This document shows positions 1 to 6,562 of a stretch of 6,781 nt of DNA, piece by piece (the stretch's first letter is position 1; each line of letters starts with the position of its first letter). The notes below the pieces were generated by a model. The model ran no database searches, had not been told where the DNA came from, and saw only the letters and a list, made by a program, of their open reading frames with translations. Made by a program: the position numbers and the translations under genes. This stretch comes from JAQIBY01 sp964407055 (lineage in GTDB: Bacteria > Bacteroidota > Bacteroidia > Bacteroidales > ML635J-15): positions 1 to 6,781 of the forward strand of contig CAYOUD010000146.1 in NCBI GenBank assembly GCA_964407055.1, given 5' to 3'.

Positions 1-153
1 AAAAATTCACCGCAAATAGTTAGATGTTAACATAAGGTGCTGTTGGTTAATGCTTGCCATTATCTTTGCACATCTTCAAATCTGCACAAAGGGCATGGCA
101 TGAATTTTCCGGGTTAACAGGCTGCGTTTTTTTGTGTGATTATTATTCTAATC
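1..153. other. Non-coding stretch downstream of sppA
   Basis: No convincing gene is seen. A short plus-strand open frame from 54 runs into the sppA 3' end and looks like no known protein. The stretch around 72-102 has related GCACA / TCAAAT words (TTGCACATC, TTCAAATC, TGCACAAAG), resembling degenerate short repeats common in Bacteroidota intergenic DNA; this is an impression, not a proven repeat. No strong GC-rich hairpin followed by a U-tract was found for termination of the minus-strand sppA transcript. Confidence 0.5.
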
Positions 154-1938
154 CTATTTTATTTCTACATCCATCATCATACGAGCATAAACACCATTGT
201 TCATTTCAACAAAATCTTGAATTTGCTGATAAGCGGAGGTATTAAAACCCGGAATTTGGCTTAACAATTCCATGCGGGTTTGTAGATTGAAATCTTCAAG
301 CAATGTTTCCATAAAATCTTTTGCTTTTGGCATTTCAACCATAGTATAATCTTCAATTTCAGCTAATTCAGCCGCTTTTTTTGTGGCTTCTTCCAATCCG
401 CCAAACCCATCAATTAATCCATTAGCTAAGGCATTTTCACCTGTCCACACACGTCCCTGTCCAATTTCATCAACTTCTGCTTTTGTCATGCCACGACCAT
501 CGGCTACGCGAGTAATAAAGACATCGTAAAATCCCTCTACCATTCCTTGCATATAGGCACGTTCTGCTTCAGAAAATTGTCTTGCAATATTTCCCATGTC
601 GGCATATTCGTTGGTGTTTACCACCTCAACATTAATTCCGATTTTTTCTTGAATCAGCTCTTCGCCTGAAAACATGAGCCCAAAAACTCCAATAGAACCG
701 GTAATTGTGTTAGGATGTGCATAAATGTAATCTGCTGCGCAAGCAATATAATAACCTCCTGAAGCAGCAAGATTTCCCATACTCACAACGACGGGTTTGT
801 CTTTTTTCGCCAGAACAATTTCACGCCACATAATTTCAGATGCCTGACCACTGCCTCCAGGTGAGTTAACACGGATCACAATGGCTTTTATATCATCATC
901 CATGCGGGCTTCACGAATAGCTTTAGCAAAACGATCTCCACCAATTTTTGAATCGTCACCATTACCCATCACGATATTTCCTTCAGCAAAAATAACAGCA
1001 ATTTCATTGTCACTTTTATTTTTTATTTTCATTGTTTTAAAATGCGAATTGTACTTCGCCATAGTCATGAAATTGATTTCATCATCTTCATCGTTGCCAA
1101 TTTTTTCATTCATCATGTCCAAAATTTCATCTTTGTATTTCAGACCGTCAATCAGTCCATAATCAACAGCGCTTTGCGCTGAGTTTAAACTGAGATTGTC
1201 AGCAATTTCATTCAATTCATCAACACTGATGTCGCGCGTTTCAGCTATCCTTGTAAGCATATGATTCCAGATGCTGTTGAGATATGTCATCGTTTGTAAA
1301 CGGTTTGCTTCGCTCATTTCATTTGTCATGAAAGGCTCCACAGCTGATTTGAATTTCCCGTGGCGAAAAATCTGCGGTTCAACGCCGAGTTTATCAAGTG
1401 CATCTTTATAATACATTACCTGAGCGGAAAGTCCTCTGAAATCCATCCATGCCTGTGGATCCATATAAATTTCATCAGCAGCAGTGGCTATGTAGTAGCC
1501 TTTTTGTGTCATGGTTGTTGCATAAGCAATCACCCATTTCCCGCTGCTTTCTCTGAAATCAATAATGGCATTACGGAGTTCTTCGGCCGTTGCCATACCG
1601 CTTGTCACTACGCTGATCTCGAGATAAATACCTTCAATGCTTTCATCTTCTTTGGCACGTTCCAAATTTCTGAGCATGTCATTTAAACCGGTAATTTTTT
1701 TCAAGTCATAAGGGTCAAAATTAAATGACTCAAATGGATTTTGCGGTGTTCTGTCAGGAATCGCAAGACTTAAGTCCAATTTAAGGACAGATTCTTTTTT
1801 AATTTCAATTTTTTCGGCTTCACCGAATTTTGCAACCAGGGAACCAATTGCTCCCATAAATAATAAAATTGACACGATCGAGGCCAGAATAAATCCAACC
1901 ATCGATGCTGCCATAATTTTCCAAAAACTTGTTTTCAT
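154..1938 (-). CDS. sppA: Signal peptide peptidase SppA, 67K type (family S49)
   Basis: This 594-residue protein is a membrane-anchored serine protease that degrades cleaved signal peptides and other peptides at the cytoplasmic membrane. Its length matches the long two-domain SppA of E. coli (about 618 residues), not the short one-domain form. One hydrophobic segment at about residues 8-36 anchors it. The N-terminal S49-like domain carries the expected general-base lysine in GKFKSAVEPF (K197, equivalent to E. coli K209). The C-terminal domain carries the nucleophile in GNLAASGGYY (S393, equivalent to E. coli S409), preceded by the conserved RVNSPGG at about 356-362. In known SppA the Lys and Ser come from different halves and are joined in an oligomeric ring. 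Both catalytic residues are present, so the enzyme should be active. The ATG at 1938 is the natural start, with the anchor directly behind it. It lies 43 bp downstream of the C69 gene on the same strand with no terminator between, so co-transcription is likely. No Shine-Dalgarno sequence is visible. Confidence 0.96.
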   Translation of the reverse strand: MKTSFWKIMAASMVGFILASIVSILLFMGAIGSLVAKFGEAEKIEIKKESVLKLDLSLAIPDRTPQNPFESFNFDPYDLKKITGLNDMLRNLERAKEDESIEGIYLEISVVTSGMATAEELRNAIIDFRESSGKWVIAYATTMTQKGYYIATAADEIYMDPQAWMDFRGLSAQVMYYKDALDKLGVEPQIFRHGKFKSAVEPFMTNEMSEANRLQTMTYLNSIWNHMLTRIAETRDISVDELNEIADNLSLNSAQSAVDYGLIDGLKYKDEILDMMNEKIGNDEDDEINFMTMAKYNSHFKTMKIKNKSDNEIAVIFAEGNIVMGNGDDSKIGGDRFAKAIREARMDDDIKAIVIRVNSPGGSGQASEIMWREIVLAKKDKPVVVSMGNLAASGGYYIACAADYIYAHPNTITGSIGVFGLMFSGEELIQEKIGINVEVVNTNEYADMGNIARQFSEAERAYMQGMVEGFYDVFITRVADGRGMTKAEVDEIGQGRVWTGENALANGLIDGFGGLEEATKKAAELAEIEDYTMVEMPKAKDFMETLLEDFNLQTRMELLSQIPGFNTSAYQQIQDFVEMNNGVYARMMMDVEIK

Positions 1939-1981
1939 TGTATTGTGGTTTTTAAGTAAAACATTTATTTATTAATCACTA

Positions 1982-3601
1982 TTAAAATTTTTCGTCATAT
2001 TTTGTCCAAAGAAAATCTCCGAGCTGGATTGCTTCGTCCACAACACGTTCTCCCCATGTCATGGTGTAATCTGTTAATGCTTCAATTCGTTTTTTACTTG
2101 CTTTTTGATTCATCACGGCTTTTTCAAACTGTGATTGATTTCGGAATAACTCCGTTTGCATAGGTTTCCAAACTGCATCAACATCTTTACTCATATCGCC
2201 CCAACGTTGCGCTGTCAGTGTTCCCAGTCGATTAAATGCCCACCAGGCAGATTCCATTGTATAACCATTCGGTCTGCCGGGAGTTTTATAAGATTCGGGC
2301 AAATCAGTAACACTACAATAAACCGGAATGTAAATGGAGGTTGCCATGTTATCCTGAGCCAACCACAAAACGCCGCCAACTTCATCAGGCAACCAATCGC
2401 GACTTTGAGTAATGGTTCCATACATGGTGTACCAACGTGCAATCGTGCGTTCGCCGAGAAAACGAATATTTCCTTCATCATCGCTGTGATACCATTCTCC
2501 GCTAACCGGTAAAATTTCCAACTCATCGTATGGTAAGAAAGGGTTTGCAAGCGGGGAAATAATCTGTTTTCCGTTTTTATCAGCAGTCGTAATATTTCGA
2601 CGCATATCGTATGGTGTCCCCTGATAATAATCCTTAAAGGTATTCACCATATCCTGCAAACTCACTTTTTTATCCGGTTTAACCGAAAATGGATAATTTT
2701 CTGCAGTAGGAGAAAGTTTTAATGAGGGCGCCAGCAAGTCAAAAACTCTCCACTCACGACGGCGTGAGGCGATGGATTGGCGAGATTCCGGTGCATAAGT
2801 GTAGGCAAAACTAAATGCCCCTTTGTCAGGATTCCACCATCCGCTGTCTCTTGCCATCTCAAAAATATTTTCAGATGCCATAAAGAAATCCGGATTCTCT
2901 AAATCAATTTCACGAATTGTACTGGCATTTGCATTGACTGCAATATGGTCATTAGGAACACGTTGAGCCACCCAAATTGCTCCGGTATTTCCTTTTCCGG
3001 GTCCGACAATTTCAAGATGCCAAACTTCTTTAGTATCTGCAATTGTCAGGCATTCTCCGGCATCGTTCCAGCCATATTTCATTAATAATTCATCGGCCAT
3101 TTGAATTGCTTCCCGAGCAGTGCTTGTTCGTTGAAGCATGAGTTTGCAAAGTCGTTGGCAATCAATCAGCCCATCATCCGACTGAAGATAATTACGACCA
3201 CCAAAAGTAGATTCACCGATGGCTAGCTGTTTTGTGTTCATGCTGGGATAAGCTGTATTGACATATCCATTGATTTCACTAACCTGAGGAATTTCTCCTA
3301 TCGGGATATGTGCATAAGTTGGCATGGCAAAACTGTCGCAAGCAACCCGTTTGTACATTTCTACGGTTTCACCGGCTTTATGTTTTCCTCCGGATTGAAT
3401 GTCCATCCATGAGCGGGTTCTGTGGCTATCGTCTGTATGGCTTGTCATGACAGAACCATCCGTACTGGCAAGTTTCCCAACAGTGATGCTGGTGCATCCT
3501 TCCGGAACGCCGCCGTCCCAATCGGATTTATCAACTTGTGCAATAAGTGAAATTATCCCCGTAAGGGAAATTATGAGAGTTGTCAGGAGAAATTTACGCA
3601 T
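1982..3601 (-). CDS. Secreted C69-family dipeptidase (Ntn hydrolase)
   Basis: This 539-residue protein belongs to peptidase family C69 (PepD-like), N-terminal-nucleophile hydrolases that cut dipeptides or short peptides. Residues 1-21 form a signal peptide (MRK, then a hydrophobic stretch ending LIA), so it probably acts in the periplasm or outside. A short prosegment follows, and the likely nucleophile is Cys36 in PEGCTSITVGK; family members mature by autocleavage just before this Cys, which would expose it as the new N-terminus. Other family landmarks are TDGSVMTSHTDD (about 47-59), MNTKQLAIGESTFGGR (121-136), WHLEIVGPGKG (194-204) and VPNDHIAVNAN (215-225). The length is typical for secreted Bacteroidota members. 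The GVPEGC context is not a lipobox, so Cys36 is read as catalytic rather than lipidated. It is the first gene of a likely two-gene unit with sppA and is divergent from the thioesterase gene. The exact substrate cannot be told from sequence. Confidence 0.95.
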   Translation of the reverse strand: MRKFLLTTLIISLTGIISLIAQVDKSDWDGGVPEGCTSITVGKLASTDGSVMTSHTDDSHRTRSWMDIQSGGKHKAGETVEMYKRVACDSFAMPTYAHIPIGEIPQVSEINGYVNTAYPSMNTKQLAIGESTFGGRNYLQSDDGLIDCQRLCKLMLQRTSTAREAIQMADELLMKYGWNDAGECLTIADTKEVWHLEIVGPGKGNTGAIWVAQRVPNDHIAVNANASTIREIDLENPDFFMASENIFEMARDSGWWNPDKGAFSFAYTYAPESRQSIASRRREWRVFDLLAPSLKLSPTAENYPFSVKPDKKVSLQDMVNTFKDYYQGTPYDMRRNITTADKNGKQIISPLANPFLPYDELEILPVSGEWYHSDDEGNIRFLGERTIARWYTMYGTITQSRDWLPDEVGGVLWLAQDNMATSIYIPVYCSVTDLPESYKTPGRPNGYTMESAWWAFNRLGTLTAQRWGDMSKDVDAVWKPMQTELFRNQSQFEKAVMNQKASKKRIEALTDYTMTWGERVVDEAIQLGDFLWTKYDEKF

Positions 3602-3617
3602 TTATCTGTACTTTTGT

Positions 3618-3648
3618 TTTGACAAGTTAAATATATGCAATCATTTTG
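3618..3648 (+). promoter_or_regulatory. Candidate promoter of the thioesterase gene
   Basis: On the plus strand TTTG (3618-3621) is followed after 19 bp by TCATTTTG (3641-3648), which matches the Bacteroidota -7 element TAnnTTTG at seven of eight positions. Spacing is in the usual range, and the start codon at 3691 follows about 43 bp later. AAAGGGAA at 3675-3682 is a weak purine-rich ribosome-binding candidate. The site overlaps the opposite-facing candidate promoter of the C69 gene, so the two could interfere with each other. Confidence 0.45.
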
Positions 3649-3651
3649 AAA
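3623..3651 (-). promoter_or_regulatory. Candidate promoter of the C69 gene
   Basis: On the minus strand a TAACTTG word (3623-3629) lies 18 bp downstream of TTTC (3648-3651). This approximates the Bacteroidota sigma-A pattern (TTTG at -33, TAnnTTTG at -7). An overlapping alternative -7 element is TATATTTA. The predicted start of transcription is roughly 15-20 bp before the ATG at 3601, giving a short A-rich leader. The same TAACTTG word occurs in the candidate promoter of the S46 gene. This is motif matching only. Confidence 0.35.
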
Positions 3652-3690
3652 CACAAGTAATAAATGATTTATTTAAAGGGAATTTAACAC

Positions 3691-3914
3691 ATGAAACAAA
3701 CAAACTTGATAAAAACAGAGGCTTACTCAAGAGAAGAAGAGGTTCGGTCGTTCGAAATTAACAGCGAAAAAAATATGAATATTGCCGGAATTGCCAGAAA
3801 ATTTCAGGAGATGGCTTGGGAACATTCTTCACAATTGAAATGTGGATACAAAGACCTCGATAGGGCGTGGTTGCGTAGTTGCGATTGGCTCCTCAGGGTT
3901 TCGCTAAGCGATGG
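3691..3914 (+). CDS. Acyl-ACP thioesterase, 5' fragment broken by repeat DNA and gap
   Basis: About the first 58 codons resemble the N-terminus of acyl-ACP thioesterases (hot-dog fold, PF01643-like), which release fatty acids from acyl carrier protein in the cytoplasm. The recognisable part is the EEEVRSFEIN strand followed by the helix FQEMAWEHSSQL and the GYKDL turn, where family members have similar FQEAAWNHAE and GYEDL segments. After GYKDLDR (about 3864) the family pattern, normally leading to a WVLSR-like segment, is lost. The reading continues into the 78-bp repeat (gtagttgcg begins at 3875) and then the N gap. A full gene would need about 240-250 codons, so roughly three quarters is missing. 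If the gap edges are joined through their shared 13 bp, the frame would stop at TGA 4053-4055, giving about 83 residues. It may be a true truncation or an artefact of a chimeric contig end. Family assignment rests on a short segment. Confidence 0.6.
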
Positions 3915-4014
3915 NNNNNNNNNNNNNNNNNNNNNNNNNNNNNNNNNNNNNNNNNNNNNNNNNNNNNNNNNNNNNNNNNNNNNNNNNNNNNNNNNNNNNN
4001 NNNNNNNNNNNNNN
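3915..4014. other. Assembly gap of exactly 100 N
   Basis: Exactly 100 N, the conventional placeholder for a scaffold gap of unknown size. The last 13 bases before the gap (3902-3914) and the first 13 after it (4015-4027) are the same word, cgctaagcgatgg, at the same place in the 78-bp repeat. The assembly therefore broke inside the repeat array; the true content may be nothing, additional 78-bp copies, or unrelated DNA. Confidence 0.97.
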
Positions 4015-4082
4015 CGCTAAGCGATGGATTTTCGCGAGAGAAAGCGAAGCTCTGAGTCGGGAGAAGTAGTTGCGATTGGCTC

Positions 4083-4134
4083 CTCAGGGTTTCGCTAAGC
4101 GATGAATTTTCGCGAGAGAAAGCGAAGCTCTGAG
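4083..4134 (+). other. Hairpin inside the 78-bp repeat unit
   Basis: In complete copy 3, CTCAGGGTTTCGCT (4083-4096) pairs with AGCGAAGCTCTGAG (4121-4134) over 14 positions around a 24-nt loop. Two of the pairs are G-T, so the stem is continuous as RNA only when read from the plus strand; on the minus strand these become A-C mismatches. The loop contains further short complementary words (TTCGC and GCGAA, TCGCGA), so alternative folds exist. Arms at 3892-3905 (copy 1) and 4043-4056 (copy 2) are identical. No function is known to me. Confidence 0.6.
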
Positions 4135-4152
4135 TCGGGAGGGACATTTTCC

Positions 4153-4257
4153 CTAACTCCTAAACCCTAACTCCTAAACCCTGACTCCTAAACCCTGACT
4201 CCTAACACCTAAACCCTGACTCCTGACTCCTGACACCTAAACCCTGACACCTGCCTC
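4153..4257. repeat. Degenerate heptamer array, 15 in-phase units
   Basis: Fifteen consecutive 7-bp units without phase slip follow CTRAMHC, except the last, CTGCCTC. C1, T2 and C7 are constant. Three main forms occur: CTAAACC (units 2, 4, 6, 9, 13), CTAACTC or CTGACTC (units 1, 3, 5, 7, 10, 11), and CTAACAC or CTGACAC (units 8, 12, 14). The first seven units alternate strictly, making a 14-bp higher-order repeat. It resembles short intergenic heptamer repeats known from cyanobacteria and seen in Bacteroidota. It is telomere-like in composition but internal. No coding potential is apparent. Confidence 0.9.
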
Positions 4258-4268
4258 CCCAGATATAA

Positions 4269-4300
4269 AAAAACCTCCAAAGCAATGCCCGGAGGTTTTT
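4269..4300. terminator. Bidirectional rho-independent terminator
   Basis: AAAAACCTCC (4269-4278) pairs with GGAGGTTTTT (4291-4300), a perfect 10-bp stem with a 12-nt loop. The A-tract on one side and T-tract on the other let it work in both directions. It lies 19 bp beyond the stop codon of the minus-strand S46 gene, which it should terminate. Since it also faces plus-strand transcription from the thioesterase side, it looks like the natural separator of two convergent genes. Confidence 0.85.
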
Positions 4301-4318
4301 CATATTTAGCAATATATT

Positions 4319-6499
4319 TTATTCAATAATTTCGAGCTCGTCAATGATATTGGTTGCGCCACCGAATTTTTCAATGACCCAAAGTACGTAGCGTGAATCT
4401 ACATTAATTGTGCGTTGTAATTCGGGATTGTAAATCAGGTTGCTACAAAGCCATTCCCAGTTTCCGTCAAAAGCAAGCCCAACCAAGTGACCTTCGCCAT
4501 TAAGAATCGGGCTACCTGAGTTTCCACCAGTAATATCATTGTCACTGATAAAACAAACAGGAACAGAACCAGTTTCGTCTGCATAACGACCGAAATCTTT
4601 GTTTTCAATCAGCTCAATAAGTTTGGGATCCAAATCAAATTCATCATCTCCGGGAATATATTTCTGCAGAATTCCTTCAACATAAGTAAATTCATGATAA
4701 TGTACCGCATCACGAGGATCGTAATCTTTCACGGTCCCGTAAGTTAAGCGCAATGTGGAGTTTGCATCTGGATAAAACCCTTTATTTGACTGGAATTCAC
4801 GCAATCCGGCCATAAATTTCCGTTCATTCAAACTAATTTTATCCATGATACCGAGATATTCCATTTGGCTACCCATCAAATCGCTGATAAGTGCATCCCA
4901 AAAGATAATAATCGGATCTTTAGCCAATTTTTTAGCTTTCGGTTTTTCCAAAAATTCCATCATCCGCTCTTCTGATGTAAAGATTGATTCTTCAAATGTT
5001 TCTTCAACAAATCTATCAATAGAGCCTTCCAGCGTTTTAGCTTTGAATTCATTTGGCAAAATTTCCGTAAAAAAAGTAATTCGGCTTGCAGCATCGATGT
5101 CATCAATGTAAGTTTTCAGCATTGCACGCATAATGTCCTCATCAACCTGAGGATAATAACCTTCAAATTTTCCAGGCATAGATTTTTTAAAGCGCTCAAT
5201 GCTTTTGCTGACATCATCTTTGTTTTCTAATTGATTCTGCAATCCTTTAAATTGCTGTGCTAACATAATCTGATCGCTTGCCTGAATCAGTCCGATTGAG
5301 GCATAAATCATAGATTCAGTAATAGGACCAAATTTAGTATATTGGGTTTCAAGATTTGCAAGGACATCCCCATATTTCTTTTGGTTTTTCTCACTACTTT
5401 CCACCCACTTTACAAATTCATGCTGCAAACTTTCACGACGTTGGATAGCATCAGTATTCCTGAGATTTTCAGCTTCACCTTGAAACATTTTATGTCCATT
5501 GGCAAGACCAGCATAGGTATCGGCAAGATCAAGACGAATTGCTTCGTTTGTATCCATATAGGATTTCATGACTTTCAATTTTTCACCAAGCAGACGAACT
5601 ACAATCGGATCAAAATAATTCATTTTATATTCCATTCCCCATGAGCTCAGGTAACGTTCGGTTTGTCCAGGATATCCCATAATCATGGTAAAATCGCCTT
5701 CCTCAACACCTTTAATGGAAATTGGTAAATGATGCAATGGCTTGTAAGGAATATTATCTTCCTGATACTCCTCTGTCGGCATTCCGTCTGGTGTCATATA
5801 AACACGGAAAATAGAAAAATCTCCGGTATGACGAGGCCACATCCAATTGTCGGTATCTCCACCATATTTCCCGATACTTGAAGGAGGTGCTCCAACAAAA
5901 CGAACATCGCCAAATACTTCGTAAACAAATAGATAGTATTCACCACCCTGATACATTTCTTTTACGTTAGCTTTATAGTGTGTATCTTCTTTTGCTTCCT
6001 CTTCAATTGCAGTAAGCCTAGAGGCAACCTGTTTTTCTCTTTCACTTTCAGGGGTTTCGTAAGTTATGCCTTCCAAAACACGATCGGTAACATTTTCAAT
6101 GCGTACAACGCGTGAAACAGATATTCCGGGAACTGGAATTTCTTCATCATGTGATTTTGCCCAAAACCCATCATCTAAATAATTAGTTTCTGTTGAGGAC
6201 AGATTTGCAATCGCCTCATAACCACAATGATGATTGGTAAATAACAAGCCTTTTTCTGATACAATTTCACCGGTACAGAAACCGGAACCACCTTCACCCA
6301 TAAGTTGGAAAATTGCATCTTTCACCGATGAATGGTTAATACTGTAAATCTCTTCAGGACTAAGTTTTAGACCAAGTTTTTGCATATCAGTATAATTCAT
6401 TTTACTGATATGACCCGGTATCCACATTCCTTCGTCTGCTTTAGCAAGCGAGACAAAAGCAAATAGAAGTGCCAGAATTAATGTTAATTGTTTTTTCAT
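4319..6499 (-). CDS. dpp7: S46-family dipeptidyl peptidase, DPP7-like
   Basis: This 726-residue serine exopeptidase removes dipeptides from peptide N-termini, probably in the periplasm, supplying dipeptides as nutrients. Residues 1-21 are a signal peptide ending AKA, followed by DEGMWIP, typical of mature S46 enzymes. The chymotrypsin-like triad is visible: His91 in TNHHCGY, Asp227 in RHTGDFS, and Ser661 in GGNSGSP. The His-to-Asp distance (136 residues) matches P. gingivalis DPP7 as I recall it. Eighteen residues after the serine, in AFDGNWE, stands Gly679; S46 enzymes with Gly here are DPP7-type (broad, hydrophobic P1), whereas DPP11 has Arg for acidic P1. The family's helical insert occupies the middle (about 270-600). 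The ATG at 6499 is preferred over an in-frame TTG at 6535: it puts MKK directly before the signal-peptide core, and the TTG lies within the candidate promoter. It is monocistronic as far as seen, with its own promoter and terminator. Confidence 0.96.
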   Translation of the reverse strand: MKKQLTLILALLFAFVSLAKADEGMWIPGHISKMNYTDMQKLGLKLSPEEIYSINHSSVKDAIFQLMGEGGSGFCTGEIVSEKGLLFTNHHCGYEAIANLSSTETNYLDDGFWAKSHDEEIPVPGISVSRVVRIENVTDRVLEGITYETPESEREKQVASRLTAIEEEAKEDTHYKANVKEMYQGGEYYLFVYEVFGDVRFVGAPPSSIGKYGGDTDNWMWPRHTGDFSIFRVYMTPDGMPTEEYQEDNIPYKPLHHLPISIKGVEEGDFTMIMGYPGQTERYLSSWGMEYKMNYFDPIVVRLLGEKLKVMKSYMDTNEAIRLDLADTYAGLANGHKMFQGEAENLRNTDAIQRRESLQHEFVKWVESSEKNQKKYGDVLANLETQYTKFGPITESMIYASIGLIQASDQIMLAQQFKGLQNQLENKDDVSKSIERFKKSMPGKFEGYYPQVDEDIMRAMLKTYIDDIDAASRITFFTEILPNEFKAKTLEGSIDRFVEETFEESIFTSEERMMEFLEKPKAKKLAKDPIIIFWDALISDLMGSQMEYLGIMDKISLNERKFMAGLREFQSNKGFYPDANSTLRLTYGTVKDYDPRDAVHYHEFTYVEGILQKYIPGDDEFDLDPKLIELIENKDFGRYADETGSVPVCFISDNDITGGNSGSPILNGEGHLVGLAFDGNWEWLCSNLIYNPELQRTINVDSRYVLWVIEKFGGATNIIDELEIIE

Positions 6500-6532
6500 A
6501 ATTTTGTATTTTTGTATGTTAACAAGTCGCTG

Positions 6533-6562
6533 CAAGTTAATACAAAAGCAATATATTACAAA
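6533..6562 (-). promoter_or_regulatory. Candidate promoter of the S46 gene
   Basis: On the minus strand TTTG (6559-6562) is followed after exactly 19 bp by TAACTTG (6533-6539), close to the Bacteroidota -33 TTTG and -7 TAnnTTTG pattern with one T missing. Transcription would start near 6526, leaving about 27 nt of A/T-rich leader without a Shine-Dalgarno sequence before the ATG at 6499. The spacing supports the ATG start over the upstream TTG. Motif evidence only. Confidence 0.45.

Larger units (their letters stand above)
3875..4141. repeat. 78-bp tandem repeat (minisatellite), interrupted by the gap
   Basis: The unit begins gtagttgcgattggctcc and ends gagtcgggag. Copy 1 is cut by the gap (3875-3914), copy 2 is seen from its position 28 (4015-4063 plus aa), and copy 3 is complete (4066-4141). 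Copies 2 and 3 are exactly 78 bp apart and differ at one internal base (4027 G against 4105 A); copy 1 agrees with copy 2. The unit is more GC-rich than the neighbouring genes. It is not a CRISPR: the copies abut with no spacers. No transposase is nearby. The number of copies is unknown because of the gap. Confidence 0.9.

Noticed and set aside
881..1686. Plus-strand open frames inside sppA (881-1162 and 1360-1686)
   Set aside because: They are antisense shadows of a clearly coding sppA with intact catalytic motifs and resemble no protein family.
2156..2550. Open frames on both strands inside the C69 gene (2156-2512 plus, 2215-2550 minus)
   Set aside because: The C69 frame through this part is uninterrupted and family-like; the others are out-of-frame shadows.
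1982..3601. Reading Cys36 of the C69 protein as a lipoprotein cysteine
   Set aside because: The preceding residues (VPEG) are not a lipobox and the Cys lies about 14 residues beyond the likely signal cleavage site, where the family has its catalytic Cys.
3875..4141. CRISPR array
   Set aside because: Copies are directly adjacent with a 78-bp period and no variable spacers; no cas genes in the window.
3893..4147. Minus-strand open frame across the 78-bp repeat and the gap, encoding 26-residue repeats (PTQSFAFSREN...)
   Set aside because: It is open because 78 is a multiple of three and the unit lacks stops in that frame; it contains the N gap, has no promoter or ribosome site and looks like no known repeat protein.
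4153..4257. Telomere or chromosome-end repeat (CCCTAA-like)
   Set aside because: The unit is a degenerate 7-mer, is internal between bacterial genes and is followed by a normal terminator.
4845..5644. Plus-strand open frames inside the S46 gene (4845-5111 and 5342-5644)
   Set aside because: Antisense to a full-length S46 gene; no recognisable domains or start signals.
6497..6535. Upstream TTG start for the S46 gene at 6535
   Set aside because: It would add 12 residues before a good signal peptide and falls within the candidate -7 element; the ATG at 6499 is better.
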